This document shows positions 8,650-17,310 of a DNA stretch of 64,000 nucleotides, in pieces; within the stretch, counting starts at the first letter, position 1; each line of letters begins with the position of its first letter. The position numbers were made by a program, and so were the translations under genes. Under the pieces are notes generated by a model that saw nothing but the letters and a program-made list of their open reading frames with translations, searched no databases and had not been told where the DNA came from. Origin of the DNA: Prado023 sp963774745 (GTDB lineage: Bacteria > Actinomycetota > Actinomycetes > S36-B12 > CAIYMF01); the NCBI GenBank assembly GCA_963774745.1, contig CAVZGE010000003.1, positions 124,001 to 188,000 of the forward strand, in the 5' to 3' direction.

Positions 8650-9080
8650 CCTACACGCAGCTGGCGGTGCTCGGCGTCCTCGCGGCGGTCGTCTGGGACC
8701 TGTGGATCGTGCGCACCCGGCTGCTGACCCGGCGGGTGTTCTGGATGGCCTACCCGATCATCGTCTTCTTCCAGCTGCTGACGAACGGACTGCTCACCGG
8801 ATTGCGGATCGTGCGCTACTCCGGCGACGCGATCCTGGGCTCGAGCACACCCCAGGACAGGCCCCCGCCGGCGTTCGGCGACGGCCGGATCCTGTACGCG
8901 CCAGTGGAGGATCTGCTGTTCGGATTCGCCCTGGTGATGGCGAGCCTCACCCTGTGGGTGCTCTGGGGGCGGCGCGGCATCCAGCGGGAGCCGATGTCCG
9001 GCCCGCCGTTGCCGGCGCTCGTCCCGATGCTGGCCCGGGTGGGGGGTCGCAAGCCCCTTGTGGGCGATCGGGAACGGTGA
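8646..9080 (+). CDS. crtYd: Lycopene beta-cyclase subunit CrtYd
   Basis: The partner of CrtYc; both polypeptides are needed for cyclase activity in Brevibacterium and related actinobacteria. It is 144 residues long with helices around LAVLGVLAAVVWDLWIV, VFWMAYPIIVFFQLL and LLFGFALVMASLTLWVLW. APVEDLLFGF, near residue 81, matches the P-x-E-(D/E)-x-x-F motif. GTG 8646 overlaps the crtYc TGA (GTGA). A polar tail of some 30 residues extends past the last helix. Whether the pair cyclises one or both ends cannot be read from sequence. Confidence 0.92.
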   Translation: MTYTQLAVLGVLAAVVWDLWIVRTRLLTRRVFWMAYPIIVFFQLLTNGLLTGLRIVRYSGDAILGSSTPQDRPPPAFGDGRILYAPVEDLLFGFALVMASLTLWVLWGRRGIQREPMSGPPLPALVPMLARVGGRKPLVGDRER

Positions 9081-9131
9081 TGCGCTGGAGGTGCGGGGCG
9101 CATGGGCCGTGCCCCGGTTCGGAGGTGCGCG

Positions 9132-11120
9132 ATGCGCACGCGTGCGTGGGTGGGGATGGTTCTGGGGGCCGTGCTCCTGGTGGGGTGTGCCGGGGGGACC
9201 AGCGGCGGCTCGGCGGACCCGTGGCCCGAGGGCGGCGCACGGGCCCTCGTGCCCAGCGGCCTGGTCCTGGCCGGCGGGACCGGTGAGGGGGACGTGGCAG
9301 TCGACGGATCAGGGATGGCCTGGGTGGATGGCCCGTGGCAGGTGGCCCGGGTCGACCCGGCGACCGGCGAGGCGAGGATCTGGGATGCCGCCGACGACCT
9401 GGCGTTCACCACGGTGCGGGGCCTCGCCCCGGCCCAGCCCGCGGGGGTCTGGCTGGACAGCGGCGATCGCGTCCGGCTGTTCGACGGCGAGCGGTTCCTG
9501 GTCGACCTCGCGGTGCCGGCGCAGTACACGGACGTCCCTGATGGCCAGGGCCCGGAGGGCGAGGTCCTGCAGGTCGGCGACGAGCTCTGGGCCAGCGGCG
9601 AGGGCGGCGTTGCCCGGTGGGCCGACGGCTCCTGGTCGTCGGTGGGGCTGGCGCAGCTGACGACGGCAGGGCCGCTGGCGATGGACTCCACCGGAGCGGT
9701 CTGGGCTGGGGGCGTGAGCACGATCGACGGCGTGGAGCGCAACGTCGTGGTGCGCTTCGACGGCACTGCGTGGACCACCCCGGGCAACGCCGAGCTGGCA
9801 CCGTCCGGTGGGATCGGTGATATCGCCGCTGATCCCGCGGGCGGGGTGTGGGTCTCGAGCACCCAGGACGGCCCGGTCACCGACCAGCACGGGATCTACC
9901 GGTTCGACGGCACCACGTGGTCCAAGGCCGGCCCGGGCGGCTACGCCGGTGACATGGCGGTGACCACCGGCGGGCAGCTCTGGGCCATGGTGGGTGCCGG
10001 CAACGGCATCGATCCCAGCGGGGAGGTGCGCGTGGCCCGGCTCGCAGCCGACGGAACGTGGGAGGCGTTCGGCTCCGACGAGGGCGCTCCCGAGGGCAGC
10101 GAGGGTCGCTGGCCGGCACTCGCGGTCGCCGGTGACACGGTCCTGGTGAGCGACGTCGCCGGACTCGTGCGCAGCGAGGGCACCCGGTTCGCGCCACTGT
10201 GGGCGGATCCCACAGCCGTGGTGCAGCCCGGTTTCGAGGTCGCATCCGGGCAGGTCCCCGACGCGGTGCTGGCCGTCAGCGCCGACGAGGCCTGGCTCCC
10301 GGCGGCACCCCTGGACGACGGGCCGGCGTGGCTCGTGGCCGCCACCACGCTCTCGCGCTTCCGGGATGGGTCCTGGGAGGCTGTCGGGCCGGTCAGCCGC
10401 GGCGACATGGTCAATCCGGCCGTGATGGCCACCGACGGCGCGATCTGGCAGGCCACCGCGGAGGGCCTGGTGCGCATCGAGGGCGACTCGTCGACCGTCG
10501 TCGCCGGTGACATCGGCGGGTACACCAGGGTCTCGCTGGCGGCGGGCGAGGACGGATCGGTGTGGACGATCGTCGACGGTGGCGTGGTGCAGGTCCGTCC
10601 CGATGGGTCGCGCACCTCGATCGGACGGCCCGAGGGCAGCAGGCCCCTGGTGCAGGCGGCGCCGCTGGCTGCCGGGCCCGGGGTCGTCTGGACGTCCCTG
10701 TCCGACCCCGCGCGCGGCCTGGCGTGGTTGGCGCGGTGGGAGGGCCGGTGGACGACGGCCGGTGTTCCCGAGCCGTACACCTGGGTGTCCCAGCTGCTCG
10801 TCTCCCCGGATGGGGCGGTATGGGCAGCCCTCGACTCGGAGCAGGAGGGCGGTCAGGCCCTCGCCCGGTACGCCGCCGGCCGCTGGACCATCGACCGGGG
10901 TGGCGCCCGCGGACTGGCGCCGACCCCCGCCGGGGAGGTCTGCTCGATCCGGGATGCGGGGGTGGCCTGCTACGACGCCGACGGGCTGGCGGTCGGTGCC
11001 CCGGTGAGCACGTATCCCGTGCCGGTGCGAGCGCTGGGCATCGCCCCCGACGGGGCTGCCTGGGTGCTCGGCGAGCAGGTGGCGCGGCTGCCCGAGGGGG
11101 CGACGGGCACCGGGGGCTGA
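9132..11120 (+). CDS. Beta-propeller-type lipoprotein
   Basis: A large exported lipoprotein of 662 residues with no recognised enzymatic motif. The signal peptide VGMVLGAVLLVGCAGG ends in the lipobox LVGC at about residue 20. The body consists of repeats spaced about 40-60 residues that end in a D-G-x-(V/I/L)-W strand (GAVWAGG, GGVWVSS, GQLWAMV, GAIWQAT, GSVWTIV, GAVWAAL, GAAWVLG). This pattern is typical of NHL/two-component-regulator-propeller folds and probably makes a seven-bladed or larger propeller outside the membrane. ATG 9132 is preferred over ATG 9102 because GGAGG at 9121-9125 sits seven bases upstream. It follows crtYd and converges on crtB with a seven-base gap. A function in binding or scaffolding is guesswork. 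Confidence 0.8.
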   Translation: MRTRAWVGMVLGAVLLVGCAGGTSGGSADPWPEGGARALVPSGLVLAGGTGEGDVAVDGSGMAWVDGPWQVARVDPATGEARIWDAADDLAFTTVRGLAPAQPAGVWLDSGDRVRLFDGERFLVDLAVPAQYTDVPDGQGPEGEVLQVGDELWASGEGGVARWADGSWSSVGLAQLTTAGPLAMDSTGAVWAGGVSTIDGVERNVVVRFDGTAWTTPGNAELAPSGGIGDIAADPAGGVWVSSTQDGPVTDQHGIYRFDGTTWSKAGPGGYAGDMAVTTGGQLWAMVGAGNGIDPSGEVRVARLAADGTWEAFGSDEGAPEGSEGRWPALAVAGDTVLVSDVAGLVRSEGTRFAPLWADPTAVVQPGFEVASGQVPDAVLAVSADEAWLPAAPLDDGPAWLVAATTLSRFRDGSWEAVGPVSRGDMVNPAVMATDGAIWQATAEGLVRIEGDSSTVVAGDIGGYTRVSLAAGEDGSVWTIVDGGVVQVRPDGSRTSIGRPEGSRPLVQAAPLAAGPGVVWTSLSDPARGLAWLARWEGRWTTAGVPEPYTWVSQLLVSPDGAVWAALDSEQEGGQALARYAAGRWTIDRGGARGLAPTPAGEVCSIRDAGVACYDADGLAVGAPVSTYPVPVRALGIAPDGAAWVLGEQVARLPEGATGTGG

Positions 11121-11127
11121 CCCGGAC

Positions 11128-12057
11128 TCAGGCCGCCCGACGCCGGGCGCGCACTGCCTCGCGCCACGCCAGTCCGGCCACCCGCAGGCGCCGGCCGTTG
11201 CCGACGGTCGCCCGGCGGTCGAAGACCTGGTAGTCGATGTCCTCGACCGCGTCGACGATCCCGCAGTAGAGGTCGCTGGCGGCCTCGATGCAGGGTTGGG
11301 CCTCCGGCCGGAGCAGGGCGATCCCCGGCTCGGCGCGAGCCTGGAGCTGGCGCACGCGGCGGACCTGGAACTCCAGGGCGAGCCGCACCTGCGGGGTCAG
11401 CACCCGGCGCTCGAGGTCGGCGCGGCTCACGGCGAAGCGCTCGAGCTCGTCGAGTGGCAGGTAGACCCGGCCACGTTCGAGGTCCTCGCCGACGTCACGG
11501 ATGAAGTTGGCCAGCTGGAACGCGACCCCGAGGTCGTCGGCGCGGTCCAGGGCCTCGGGCAGGTCCGCGGGATCCGTGGCACCCAGGACGTGCACCATCT
11601 CCCGGCCGATGACAGCGGCGGAGCCGTGCACGTACACCGAGAGGTCGGCGAACGACGCGTACTCGGTCACGGTGAGGTCCATGCGCATCGAGGCCAGGAA
11701 GTCGGCGAAGTGCTCGTGCGGGATCGCGAACCGCAGCGCGGTGTCCACCAGCGCGCGCGCGATCGGGTCCTTGGAGTGCCCGCGGGCGAGGTCTGCCAGG
11801 ACCTGGTCGCCCCAGCGGGCAAGCTCGTCGGCGCGCTGCTGACCGGTGAGCGTCGAGTCGAGGTCGTCGACGATCTCGTCGGCGTACCGGGCGAAGCCGT
11901 ACAGGGCGTGCACGAACGGGCGCTTGCCCGGGGGCAGCAGCCGGGTGGCCAGGTAGTAGGTCCGGCCGTGATGGGCGTGCAGCTCCCGGCAGGCCTCGTA
12001 GGCCGCGCGCATCTGCGGATCGGTGATCCCTGCGGCATCGAGCTCTCGCCGTGACAT
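11128..12057 (-). CDS. crtB: Phytoene synthase
   Basis: Joins two geranylgeranyl diphosphates head-to-head into 15-cis-phytoene, the committed step of C40 carotenoid synthesis. The 309-residue trans-isoprenyl-synthase-like protein has both aspartate-rich signatures: FARYADEIVDDLD near residue 60 and AFQLANFIRDVGEDLERGR near residue 180, followed by VYLP. The start ATG 12057 lies after GGGAGGATG; upstream extension is possible but lacks family similarity. The gene is alone in its orientation and converges on the propeller lipoprotein. Squalene/hydroxysqualene synthases are relatives, but the co-located crtI, crtE and cyclase genes favour CrtB. Confidence 0.94.
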   Translation of the reverse strand: MSRRELDAAGITDPQMRAAYEACRELHAHHGRTYYLATRLLPPGKRPFVHALYGFARYADEIVDDLDSTLTGQQRADELARWGDQVLADLARGHSKDPIARALVDTALRFAIPHEHFADFLASMRMDLTVTEYASFADLSVYVHGSAAVIGREMVHVLGATDPADLPEALDRADDLGVAFQLANFIRDVGEDLERGRVYLPLDELERFAVSRADLERRVLTPQVRLALEFQVRRVRQLQARAEPGIALLRPEAQPCIEAASDLYCGIVDAVEDIDYQVFDRRATVGNGRRLRVAGLAWREAVRARRRAA

Positions 12058-12103
12058 GGGCACATCCTCCCATCTCGCCGGTGATCTCGGGCCGGGCGTG
12101 TGG

Positions 12104-12109
12104 GATGCT
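12104..12109 (+). promoter_or_regulatory. Candidate -10 box for the RNase/barstar pair
   Basis: GATGCT (NANNNT, first base off consensus) is followed by six bases and GTG 12116, the spacing seen at the leaderless starts elsewhere in the window. Confidence 0.4.
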
Positions 12110-12115
12110 CTCGTC

Positions 12116-12559
12116 GTGAGGATGCGCGTGCGGTTGGCTGCCGCCCTGATCGGCCTGATCGCCGTCGCAGGGTGTGCCGGCACGGCCGCTGACACCGGCG
12201 CCAGCGAGGCAGACGGGCGGAGTGCGCCGGCCACGGCCTCGCAGTACGCCGACCTCGCGCCGGCCGAGCCCACCACCGACCTGCAGACGATGACCGTCGA
12301 GCAGCTGCCGCCGGAGGGGATCGAGACCCTCGAGCTGATCGCCTCGGACGGCCCGTTCCCCTACGACCAGGACGGCTCCACCTTCGGCAACCGCGAGGGG
12401 ATCCTTCCCCCGCAGGAGAAGGGCTTCTACGCCGAGTACACCGTGATCACCCCGGGCGAGGACGATCGTGGCGCCCGGCGGATCGTCGGTGGTGACGACG
12501 GCTCCCGGTTCTACACCTCTGACCACTACTCGAGCTTCCGAGAGGTCGTGTCCGGATGA
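12116..12559 (+). CDS. Barnase-like ribonuclease lipoprotein (N1/T1 family)
   Basis: A small guanyl-preferring RNase predicted to be exported and lipid-anchored. The 147-residue protein begins with a signal peptide whose hydrophobic core LAAALIGLIAVAGC ends in the lipobox VAGC. The RNase domain follows an acidic linker. By alignment of motifs with barnase, Glu107 (in FYAEYTV), Arg121 or Arg122 (GARRIVGG) and His137 (SDHYSSF) occupy the catalytic Glu73, Arg87 and His102 positions. The start is GTG 12116; ATG 12122 is the alternative. The stop overlaps the barstar start (ATGA), so enzyme and inhibitor are translationally coupled. It could serve nutrition, competition or defence. Confidence 0.85.
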   Translation: MRMRVRLAAALIGLIAVAGCAGTAADTGASEADGRSAPATASQYADLAPAEPTTDLQTMTVEQLPPEGIETLELIASDGPFPYDQDGSTFGNREGILPPQEKGFYAEYTVITPGEDDRGARRIVGGDDGSRFYTSDHYSSFREVVSG

Positions 12560-13032
12560 GCAATCGGATCGCACTGTGGCGCGACGCCCCGGACTCGGAT
12601 GCGGCTGCTGAGCTCGCCGCCCTCCTGGACTGGGCGTCCGTCCTCATCGACGTCCCCGAGGGGGGCGGGCGCGCGGCCTTCTTCGAGGCGTGTGCTGCCG
12701 GCTTCGGCTTCCCGGACTACTTCGGCCACAACTGGGACGCCTTCGAGGAGTGCCTGGAGTCCCAGGAGTTCGACGAGGTCGAGGACCTCGACGATGCCGA
12801 CGGCCTGCTGATCCTGTGGTCGGGATGGGGTGACATGGCCGAGGCCGAGCCGGAGCAGTTCGCGATCGCCATCGACGTGTTCCGCGACATCCTGGCGGTG
12901 TGGGAGGAGTCCGACCTGGCGGCTCGCGTGGTCCTGATCGGCGAGGGCCCACAGCTCTCCCTGGGGCAGCACCGCACCGCCCGGGAGGTCTTCGTCGACG
13001 AGGACTACGAGATCGACGAGCCGGTCGGCTGA
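12556..13032 (+). CDS. Barstar-family RNase inhibitor
   Basis: A cytosolic protein expected to bind and block the RNase encoded just upstream before export. It is 158 residues long, larger than the 90-residue Bacillus barstar. It contains the family motif FGFPDYFGHNWDAFEECLES at residues 54-73, including the Asn-Trp-Asp core. The rest is very acidic, as expected for a mimic of RNA. Its ATG overlaps the RNase stop by four bases. Its 3' end overlaps the convergent mannosyltransferase gene by 28 bases. Confidence 0.9.
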   Translation: MSNRIALWRDAPDSDAAAELAALLDWASVLIDVPEGGGRAAFFEACAAGFGFPDYFGHNWDAFEECLESQEFDEVEDLDDADGLLILWSGWGDMAEAEPEQFAIAIDVFRDILAVWEESDLAARVVLIGEGPQLSLGQHRTAREVFVDEDYEIDEPVG

Positions 13033-14570
13033 ACGACCAGGGCGCCGGCCCGTGCCCGCGCCTCGCCGGTCCGCGGGCGGATCCCCCGGTCGACCGGATC
13101 GCCCACGATCAGCCGGCGCTCGCCGGGGCTGGAGACCAGCACCACGCTGACCATGGCCAGCGCGAAGACCGCGGCCAGCCCGTCGCGGAAGAAGTCCACG
13201 AGGGTGTCGGCAGTGGCGTTGGACTCGACCATCCCGTGGAGCACCAGGATGGTCGAGACGATCATCACGGCACGCAGCTGGGTACCCGTCAGGCCGGTGG
13301 CGGCGAGCAGCGGCAGCGCCCACAGCAGGTACCACGGTTGCACCACTGGCCCGAGCGCGACGATGGTCAGCAGGACCAGGGCGGCACCGCGCACCGGGGA
13401 GCGCCCCTCGGGCCGCAGCGCCAGGTACAGGGCGATCGCAGCGCCGGCGACCATCGCCACGGCCCGGAAGAAGCTCACGGCGCCATCGACGGTGCCCAGG
13501 CCGATCCAGTCGAGGACGCTGCCGACGAGCATGCCCAGGGCCGTCGGTGGCGACAGCCAGGTGCGCACGGTGCCGGGGGTGCTCAGCGAGGCGACCCAGC
13601 CCAGGCCCACGCCGACCGCCAGGGACAGCACGGTGAAGACCACCAGGACGATGGCAGAGGCGCGGACCCACGCCCAGATCCGCTGCGGCCAGCTGGCTCG
13701 GGTGCCGGCCCAGACCAGGCCGGCGAACGGCAGCACCACCAGCGCGATCGGCTTGACCGCACCCGCCAGGCCGATCAGCACGATGCCGATCACCGGATGC
13801 CGTTCCACCGCCAGGGCCAGGCCGGCCACCATCAGGCCGACCATCAGCGCGTCGTTGTGGGCACCGGCGACGAAGTGCATGAGGACCAGGGGGTTCAGCA
13901 GCGCCAGCCAGACGGCCTTGGGCGGGTCGATGCCGTGCGCGTGGGCGAGCCGTGGCAGGTAGACGATCATCACGGCGATGCCGGTCAGCGCGATCAGCCG
14001 GAACAGCAGGGCGCCCACGAAGGCGTGCGTTCCCGCCACCGCGGCCACCCCCTGCTGGAGGATCAGGAAGGCCGGACCGTACGGCGTGGGTGACTCGGCC
14101 CAGAGCGGGTCCGCGCCCGTCAGGAACCATCCGGGCAGCGCGGAGACGCCGTTCTCGTAGGGGTTGAGCCCGGCCAGCACGAGTTGGCCCTGGGCGAAGT
14201 ACGAGTACGCATCGCGGCTGAACAGCGGCGGCATGAGCAGCAGCGGTGCCATCCAGATCGCCAGGATCACCACGAGGCGGCGGTCGTCGCGCTCGAGGTC
14301 GTCGAGCACGTCGTGGCCGAGGACCAGCCAGGTCTGCAGCAGCAGGGCCACGCCGGCGAAGACCGCCACCCGGGACAGCGCCTCCCCGGCCGTCGTGGAC
14401 CGCAGGGTGCTGACGATGCCCACGTCGATGAGCGGCGAGTTGGCCGGCAGCCACCCCACACCAAGGGCTCCCAGGGCGACCAGGGAGCTGCCCAGGAGCC
14501 CGGGCAGGGCGTAGTGCGCAGCCATGGCCCGGTCCATCCGGGCCTGTGAGATGCGCGCAGGCGCTGCCAT
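13005..14570 (-). CDS. mptB: Polyprenol-phosphomannose-dependent alpha-1,6-mannosyltransferase (MptA/MptB type)
   Basis: A GT-C glycosyltransferase that uses polyprenyl-phosphomannose outside the membrane to extend alpha-1,6-mannan, the core of lipomannan-type lipoglycans. The 521-residue protein has about 12-13 hydrophobic segments. The first external loop has the acidic motif SRDAYSYFAQGQ, then LAGLNPYENG, both typical of the MptA/MptB family. It starts at ATG 14570, six bases after TACCCT. In M. tuberculosis mptA lies beside idsA2, and here the gene lies near crtE/idsA, so orthology to MptA is as likely as to MptB; the symbol follows the family name. It implies mannan-type glycolipids in the envelope. 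Confidence 0.8.
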   Translation of the reverse strand: MAAPARISQARMDRAMAAHYALPGLLGSSLVALGALGVGWLPANSPLIDVGIVSTLRSTTAGEALSRVAVFAGVALLLQTWLVLGHDVLDDLERDDRRLVVILAIWMAPLLLMPPLFSRDAYSYFAQGQLVLAGLNPYENGVSALPGWFLTGADPLWAESPTPYGPAFLILQQGVAAVAGTHAFVGALLFRLIALTGIAVMIVYLPRLAHAHGIDPPKAVWLALLNPLVLMHFVAGAHNDALMVGLMVAGLALAVERHPVIGIVLIGLAGAVKPIALVVLPFAGLVWAGTRASWPQRIWAWVRASAIVLVVFTVLSLAVGVGLGWVASLSTPGTVRTWLSPPTALGMLVGSVLDWIGLGTVDGAVSFFRAVAMVAGAAIALYLALRPEGRSPVRGAALVLLTIVALGPVVQPWYLLWALPLLAATGLTGTQLRAVMIVSTILVLHGMVESNATADTLVDFFRDGLAAVFALAMVSVVLVSSPGERRLIVGDPVDRGIRPRTGEARARAGALVVQPTGSSIS

Positions 14571-14576
14571 GTTGGC

Positions 14577-14582
14577 AGGGTA
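14577..14582 (-). promoter_or_regulatory. -10 box of a leaderless promoter for the mannosyltransferase
   Basis: Read leftward, TACCCT is six bases upstream of ATG 14570. It lies in the 34-base gap after the crtI stop, so this gene has its own promoter although it follows crtI in the same direction. Confidence 0.6.
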
Positions 14583-14604
14583 CCTGCCGCTGCTCCCGGG
14601 GGAC

Positions 14605-16116
14605 CTACCGCGACAGGGAGCGCGGGAGCGGACCGACGATCCGCTCGGCGGCGATCCGCCCGGAGATCAGGACCATCGGCACCCCCACGCCCGGCTGCGT
14701 CCCGGAGCCGGTGAACACGACGTTCTCGCCCCACCGGTTGCCCGGGCGGAACGGTCCGGTCTGGACGAACGAGTGCGCCGAGGCGAACGGCGACCCGCGC
14801 TCCATGCCCTGCTCGGCCCAGTCCAGGGGGGTGGTCAGGTGCTCCACCTCGATGGCATCCCCGAACCCGATGTAGCCGCGCTCCTCGAGCACCGAGACCA
14901 TGTGGTCGCGGTAGCGCGGCGCCTCGCGGGTCCAGTCGATCGGCGCATCGAGGTTCGGTGTCGGGAACAGCACGTAGTAGGACTGCTTGCCCTCAGGGGC
15001 CAGCGACGGGTCGGAACGCGTGGGGTTGGTCAGGAACAGGCTCGGGTCGGCCATGAGCCGGCCGCGGTCGATGAGGTCGGTGAACACCCCCTCCCAGGAC
15101 CGGCCGAAGTGGATGTTGTGGTGGGCGATCCTCGAGTACTGCGCTGAGGAGCCGGCCAGCAGCACCGCGCAGCTGGGGGAGTAGGTCAGCCGCCGGACGT
15201 TCCACGGCTCGAGGCCGAGCAGGTCGCGGTAGGCGACGGGGAGGTCGGGGTTCAGCACGACGACGTCGGCCGGGATCCGCTCGCCGTCGGTCGTGATGAC
15301 CGCCGACGCCCGCGACCCGTCGTGCTCCACGGAGGCGACGGTGGTGGAGTAGCGGATGGTCACCCCGTGCTTCTCGGCGGCCGCGGCCATCGCGGCGGGC
15401 ATCGCGTGCATCCCGCCCTTGGGGAAGAAGACTCCGGCCACGGAGTCCATGTAGGCGATCACCGAGTAGATGGACAGGGCGTCGTGCGGGCTCATGCCGG
15501 CGTACATCGCCTGGAAGGAGAACACCCGCTGGGTGCGCGGGTCCTTCAGGTAGTCGTTGGCCTTGGGTGCCATCCGGCGGAACCCGCCGATCGCGACGAG
15601 CCGGGCCAGGTTGGGGGTCAGCAGGTCGAACGGGCTGTCGATGTTGCGGTCGATGAAGTCGGCCATCTCGAGCTCGTAGAGCTCGGTTGCGAAGTCGATG
15701 TAGCGGCGGTAGCCGGCAGCCTCGTCCGGGCCGATGACCTCGGCGATCTCGTCGGCCATGGCATCGACGTCGGAGTGCACGTCGAGCTGCGAGCCGTCGG
15801 GGAAGTAGGTCCGGTACACCGGGCTCACGGGCGCCAGCTCGAGCCAGTCGGACATCTCCTCGCCGACGCAGGCGAACGCGTCGGCGATGAGGCCGGGCAT
15901 CGTCAGGACCGTGGGACCGGTGTCGAAGCGGTAGCCGGAGTCCTCGATCACCCCGGCGCGCCCACCCGGGACCGCCTCGCGTTCCAGGATGGTGACCGAT
16001 CGCCCGGCGCCGGCCAGTCGCAGGGCGGCACTCAGGCCGCCGAGCCCGGCGCCCACGATCACGACGTTGTCGGTCGGCCCGACGACAGGACCGGCGTGGG
16101 TCAGGGGGAGTCTCAT
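14605..16116 (-). CDS. crtI: Phytoene desaturase
   Basis: An FAD-dependent membrane-associated enzyme that converts phytoene to lycopene by successive desaturations. It has 503 residues. The N-terminal dinucleotide motif is VVIVGAGLGGLSAAL with the downstream acidic ERE, followed by GGRAG and FDTGPTVLTMP. The C-terminal bacterial phytoene-desaturase signature TGSGTQPGVGVPMVLISG is intact. The start is ATG 16116, six bases after TACGGT; longer in-frame extensions are not family-like. It diverges from crtE, with their promoters about 100 bases apart, which pairs GGPP supply with desaturation. Confidence 0.95.
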   Translation of the reverse strand: MRLPLTHAGPVVGPTDNVVIVGAGLGGLSAALRLAGAGRSVTILEREAVPGGRAGVIEDSGYRFDTGPTVLTMPGLIADAFACVGEEMSDWLELAPVSPVYRTYFPDGSQLDVHSDVDAMADEIAEVIGPDEAAGYRRYIDFATELYELEMADFIDRNIDSPFDLLTPNLARLVAIGGFRRMAPKANDYLKDPRTQRVFSFQAMYAGMSPHDALSIYSVIAYMDSVAGVFFPKGGMHAMPAAMAAAAEKHGVTIRYSTTVASVEHDGSRASAVITTDGERIPADVVVLNPDLPVAYRDLLGLEPWNVRRLTYSPSCAVLLAGSSAQYSRIAHHNIHFGRSWEGVFTDLIDRGRLMADPSLFLTNPTRSDPSLAPEGKQSYYVLFPTPNLDAPIDWTREAPRYRDHMVSVLEERGYIGFGDAIEVEHLTTPLDWAEQGMERGSPFASAHSFVQTGPFRPGNRWGENVVFTGSGTQPGVGVPMVLISGRIAAERIVGPLPRSLSR

Positions 16117-16122
16117 GGGCCA

Positions 16123-16128
16123 ACCGTA
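16123..16128 (-). promoter_or_regulatory. -10 box of a leaderless promoter for crtI
   Basis: Read leftward this is TACGGT, six bases upstream of ATG 16116, without an SD sequence. Confidence 0.6.
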
Positions 16129-16226
16129 GGCCCACCGCTGGACCGCGGCGAATGGGCGATCGGATCGGTCGCAGCGTCCTGGGCCCACCCGGTGGGCGTT
16201 CTGGCCCGCAGGTGCCCATCGGGCCC

Positions 16227-16232
16227 TAGGCT
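16227..16232 (+). promoter_or_regulatory. -10 box of a leaderless promoter for crtE-metF
   Basis: TAGGCT, seven bases before ATG 16240. The 98 bases between this box and the divergent crtI box hold no further obvious motif. Confidence 0.6.
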
Positions 16233-16239
16233 GTGCGCC

Positions 16240-17310
16240 ATGACGCCCGAACCGCGCCTCACGGCCGAGCACCTGCGCGCCTCGGTCCAGGGGACCCTCG
16301 ACGACTTCCTTGCCGAGCAGGGCCAGATCCTGGCGGGCATCTCACCGGACCTCACGCCCTTCACCGAATGGCTCGGCGAGCTGCTCGCCGGGGGCAAGCG
16401 GCTGCGCCCGGCGTTCTGCCTGTGGGGCTACCTCGGGGCCGGCGGGGCGGACCTCGACGAGGCGCTGCACGCCGCCGCCGCACTCGAGCTCCTGCAGGCC
16501 TGCGCCCTGGTGCACGACGACGTGATGGACGACTCCGACATGCGCCGTGGCCGGCCCGCGGCCCACCGCCGGTTCGCCACCCTGCACCGGGGATCCACGT
16601 GGGCGGGGGACTCCCAGCGCTTCGGCGACGGGGCGGCGATCCTCCTCGGGGACCTCTGCCTGAGCTGGGCCGACGAGATGATGTACCGCTCGGGGTTCAC
16701 GGCCGAGGCATTGTCCCGCGCGAAGGTCGTCTACGACCGGATGCGCACCGAGCTGATGGCCGGCCAGTACCTCGACCTGCTGGAGCAGGCCCGGGGCGGC
16801 GGCTCGGTCGAGCGCGCGCTGCTCGTCGTGCGCTACAAGTCGGCCAAGTACACGATCGAGCGGCCGCTGCACCTCGGCGCCGCCCTGGCCGGCGCAGACG
16901 AGGGCTTCATGGCGGCCCTGTCCGGGTACGGACTGCCGCTCGGGGAGGCGTTCCAGCTGCGCGACGACGTGCTCGGCGTGTTCGGCGATCCCGCGGAGAC
17001 CGGCAAGCCTGCCGGTGACGACCTGCGCGAGGGCAAGCGCACGATCCTGGTGGCCACCGCGATGCAGCGCGCGAGCGCGGAGCAGGCCGCGCACCTGCGC
17101 GAGGGCCTGGGCGATCCGCACCTGGGTGCCGAGGCGATCGACGACCTCCGCGGGATCATCGTGGCCACCGGTGCCCTCGACGAGGTCGAGGACCTCATCG
17201 GACGGCGGACCCGGGAGGCGGTCGAAGCGCTCGACGGTGCCCACCTCGACTCGGACGCGCGGTCCGCGCTCGAGGAGCTCGCGATCGCCGCGACCGCCAG
17301 GAGCCTGTGA
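16240..17310 (+). CDS. crtE: Polyprenyl (geranylgeranyl) diphosphate synthase
   Basis: Builds GGPP from IPP and allylic diphosphates, the precursor for phytoene and possibly for other prenyl lipids. The 356-residue trans-prenyltransferase has the FARM motif VHDDVMDDSDMRRGRP from residue 91 and the second aspartate motif QLRDDVLGVFGD at 239-250. The ATG at 16240 agrees with the TAGGCT box. Its stop overlaps the metF ATG (TGATG). A polyprenyl synthase next to a metF-like gene is an old actinobacterial pair (idsA2 in M. tuberculosis), so this may be an IdsA-type general GGPP synthase recruited to carotenoids. Chain length cannot be proven by sight. Confidence 0.92.
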   Translation: MTPEPRLTAEHLRASVQGTLDDFLAEQGQILAGISPDLTPFTEWLGELLAGGKRLRPAFCLWGYLGAGGADLDEALHAAAALELLQACALVHDDVMDDSDMRRGRPAAHRRFATLHRGSTWAGDSQRFGDGAAILLGDLCLSWADEMMYRSGFTAEALSRAKVVYDRMRTELMAGQYLDLLEQARGGGSVERALLVVRYKSAKYTIERPLHLGAALAGADEGFMAALSGYGLPLGEAFQLRDDVLGVFGDPAETGKPAGDDLREGKRTILVATAMQRASAEQAAHLREGLGDPHLGAEAIDDLRGIIVATGALDEVEDLIGRRTREAVEALDGAHLDSDARSALEELAIAATARSL

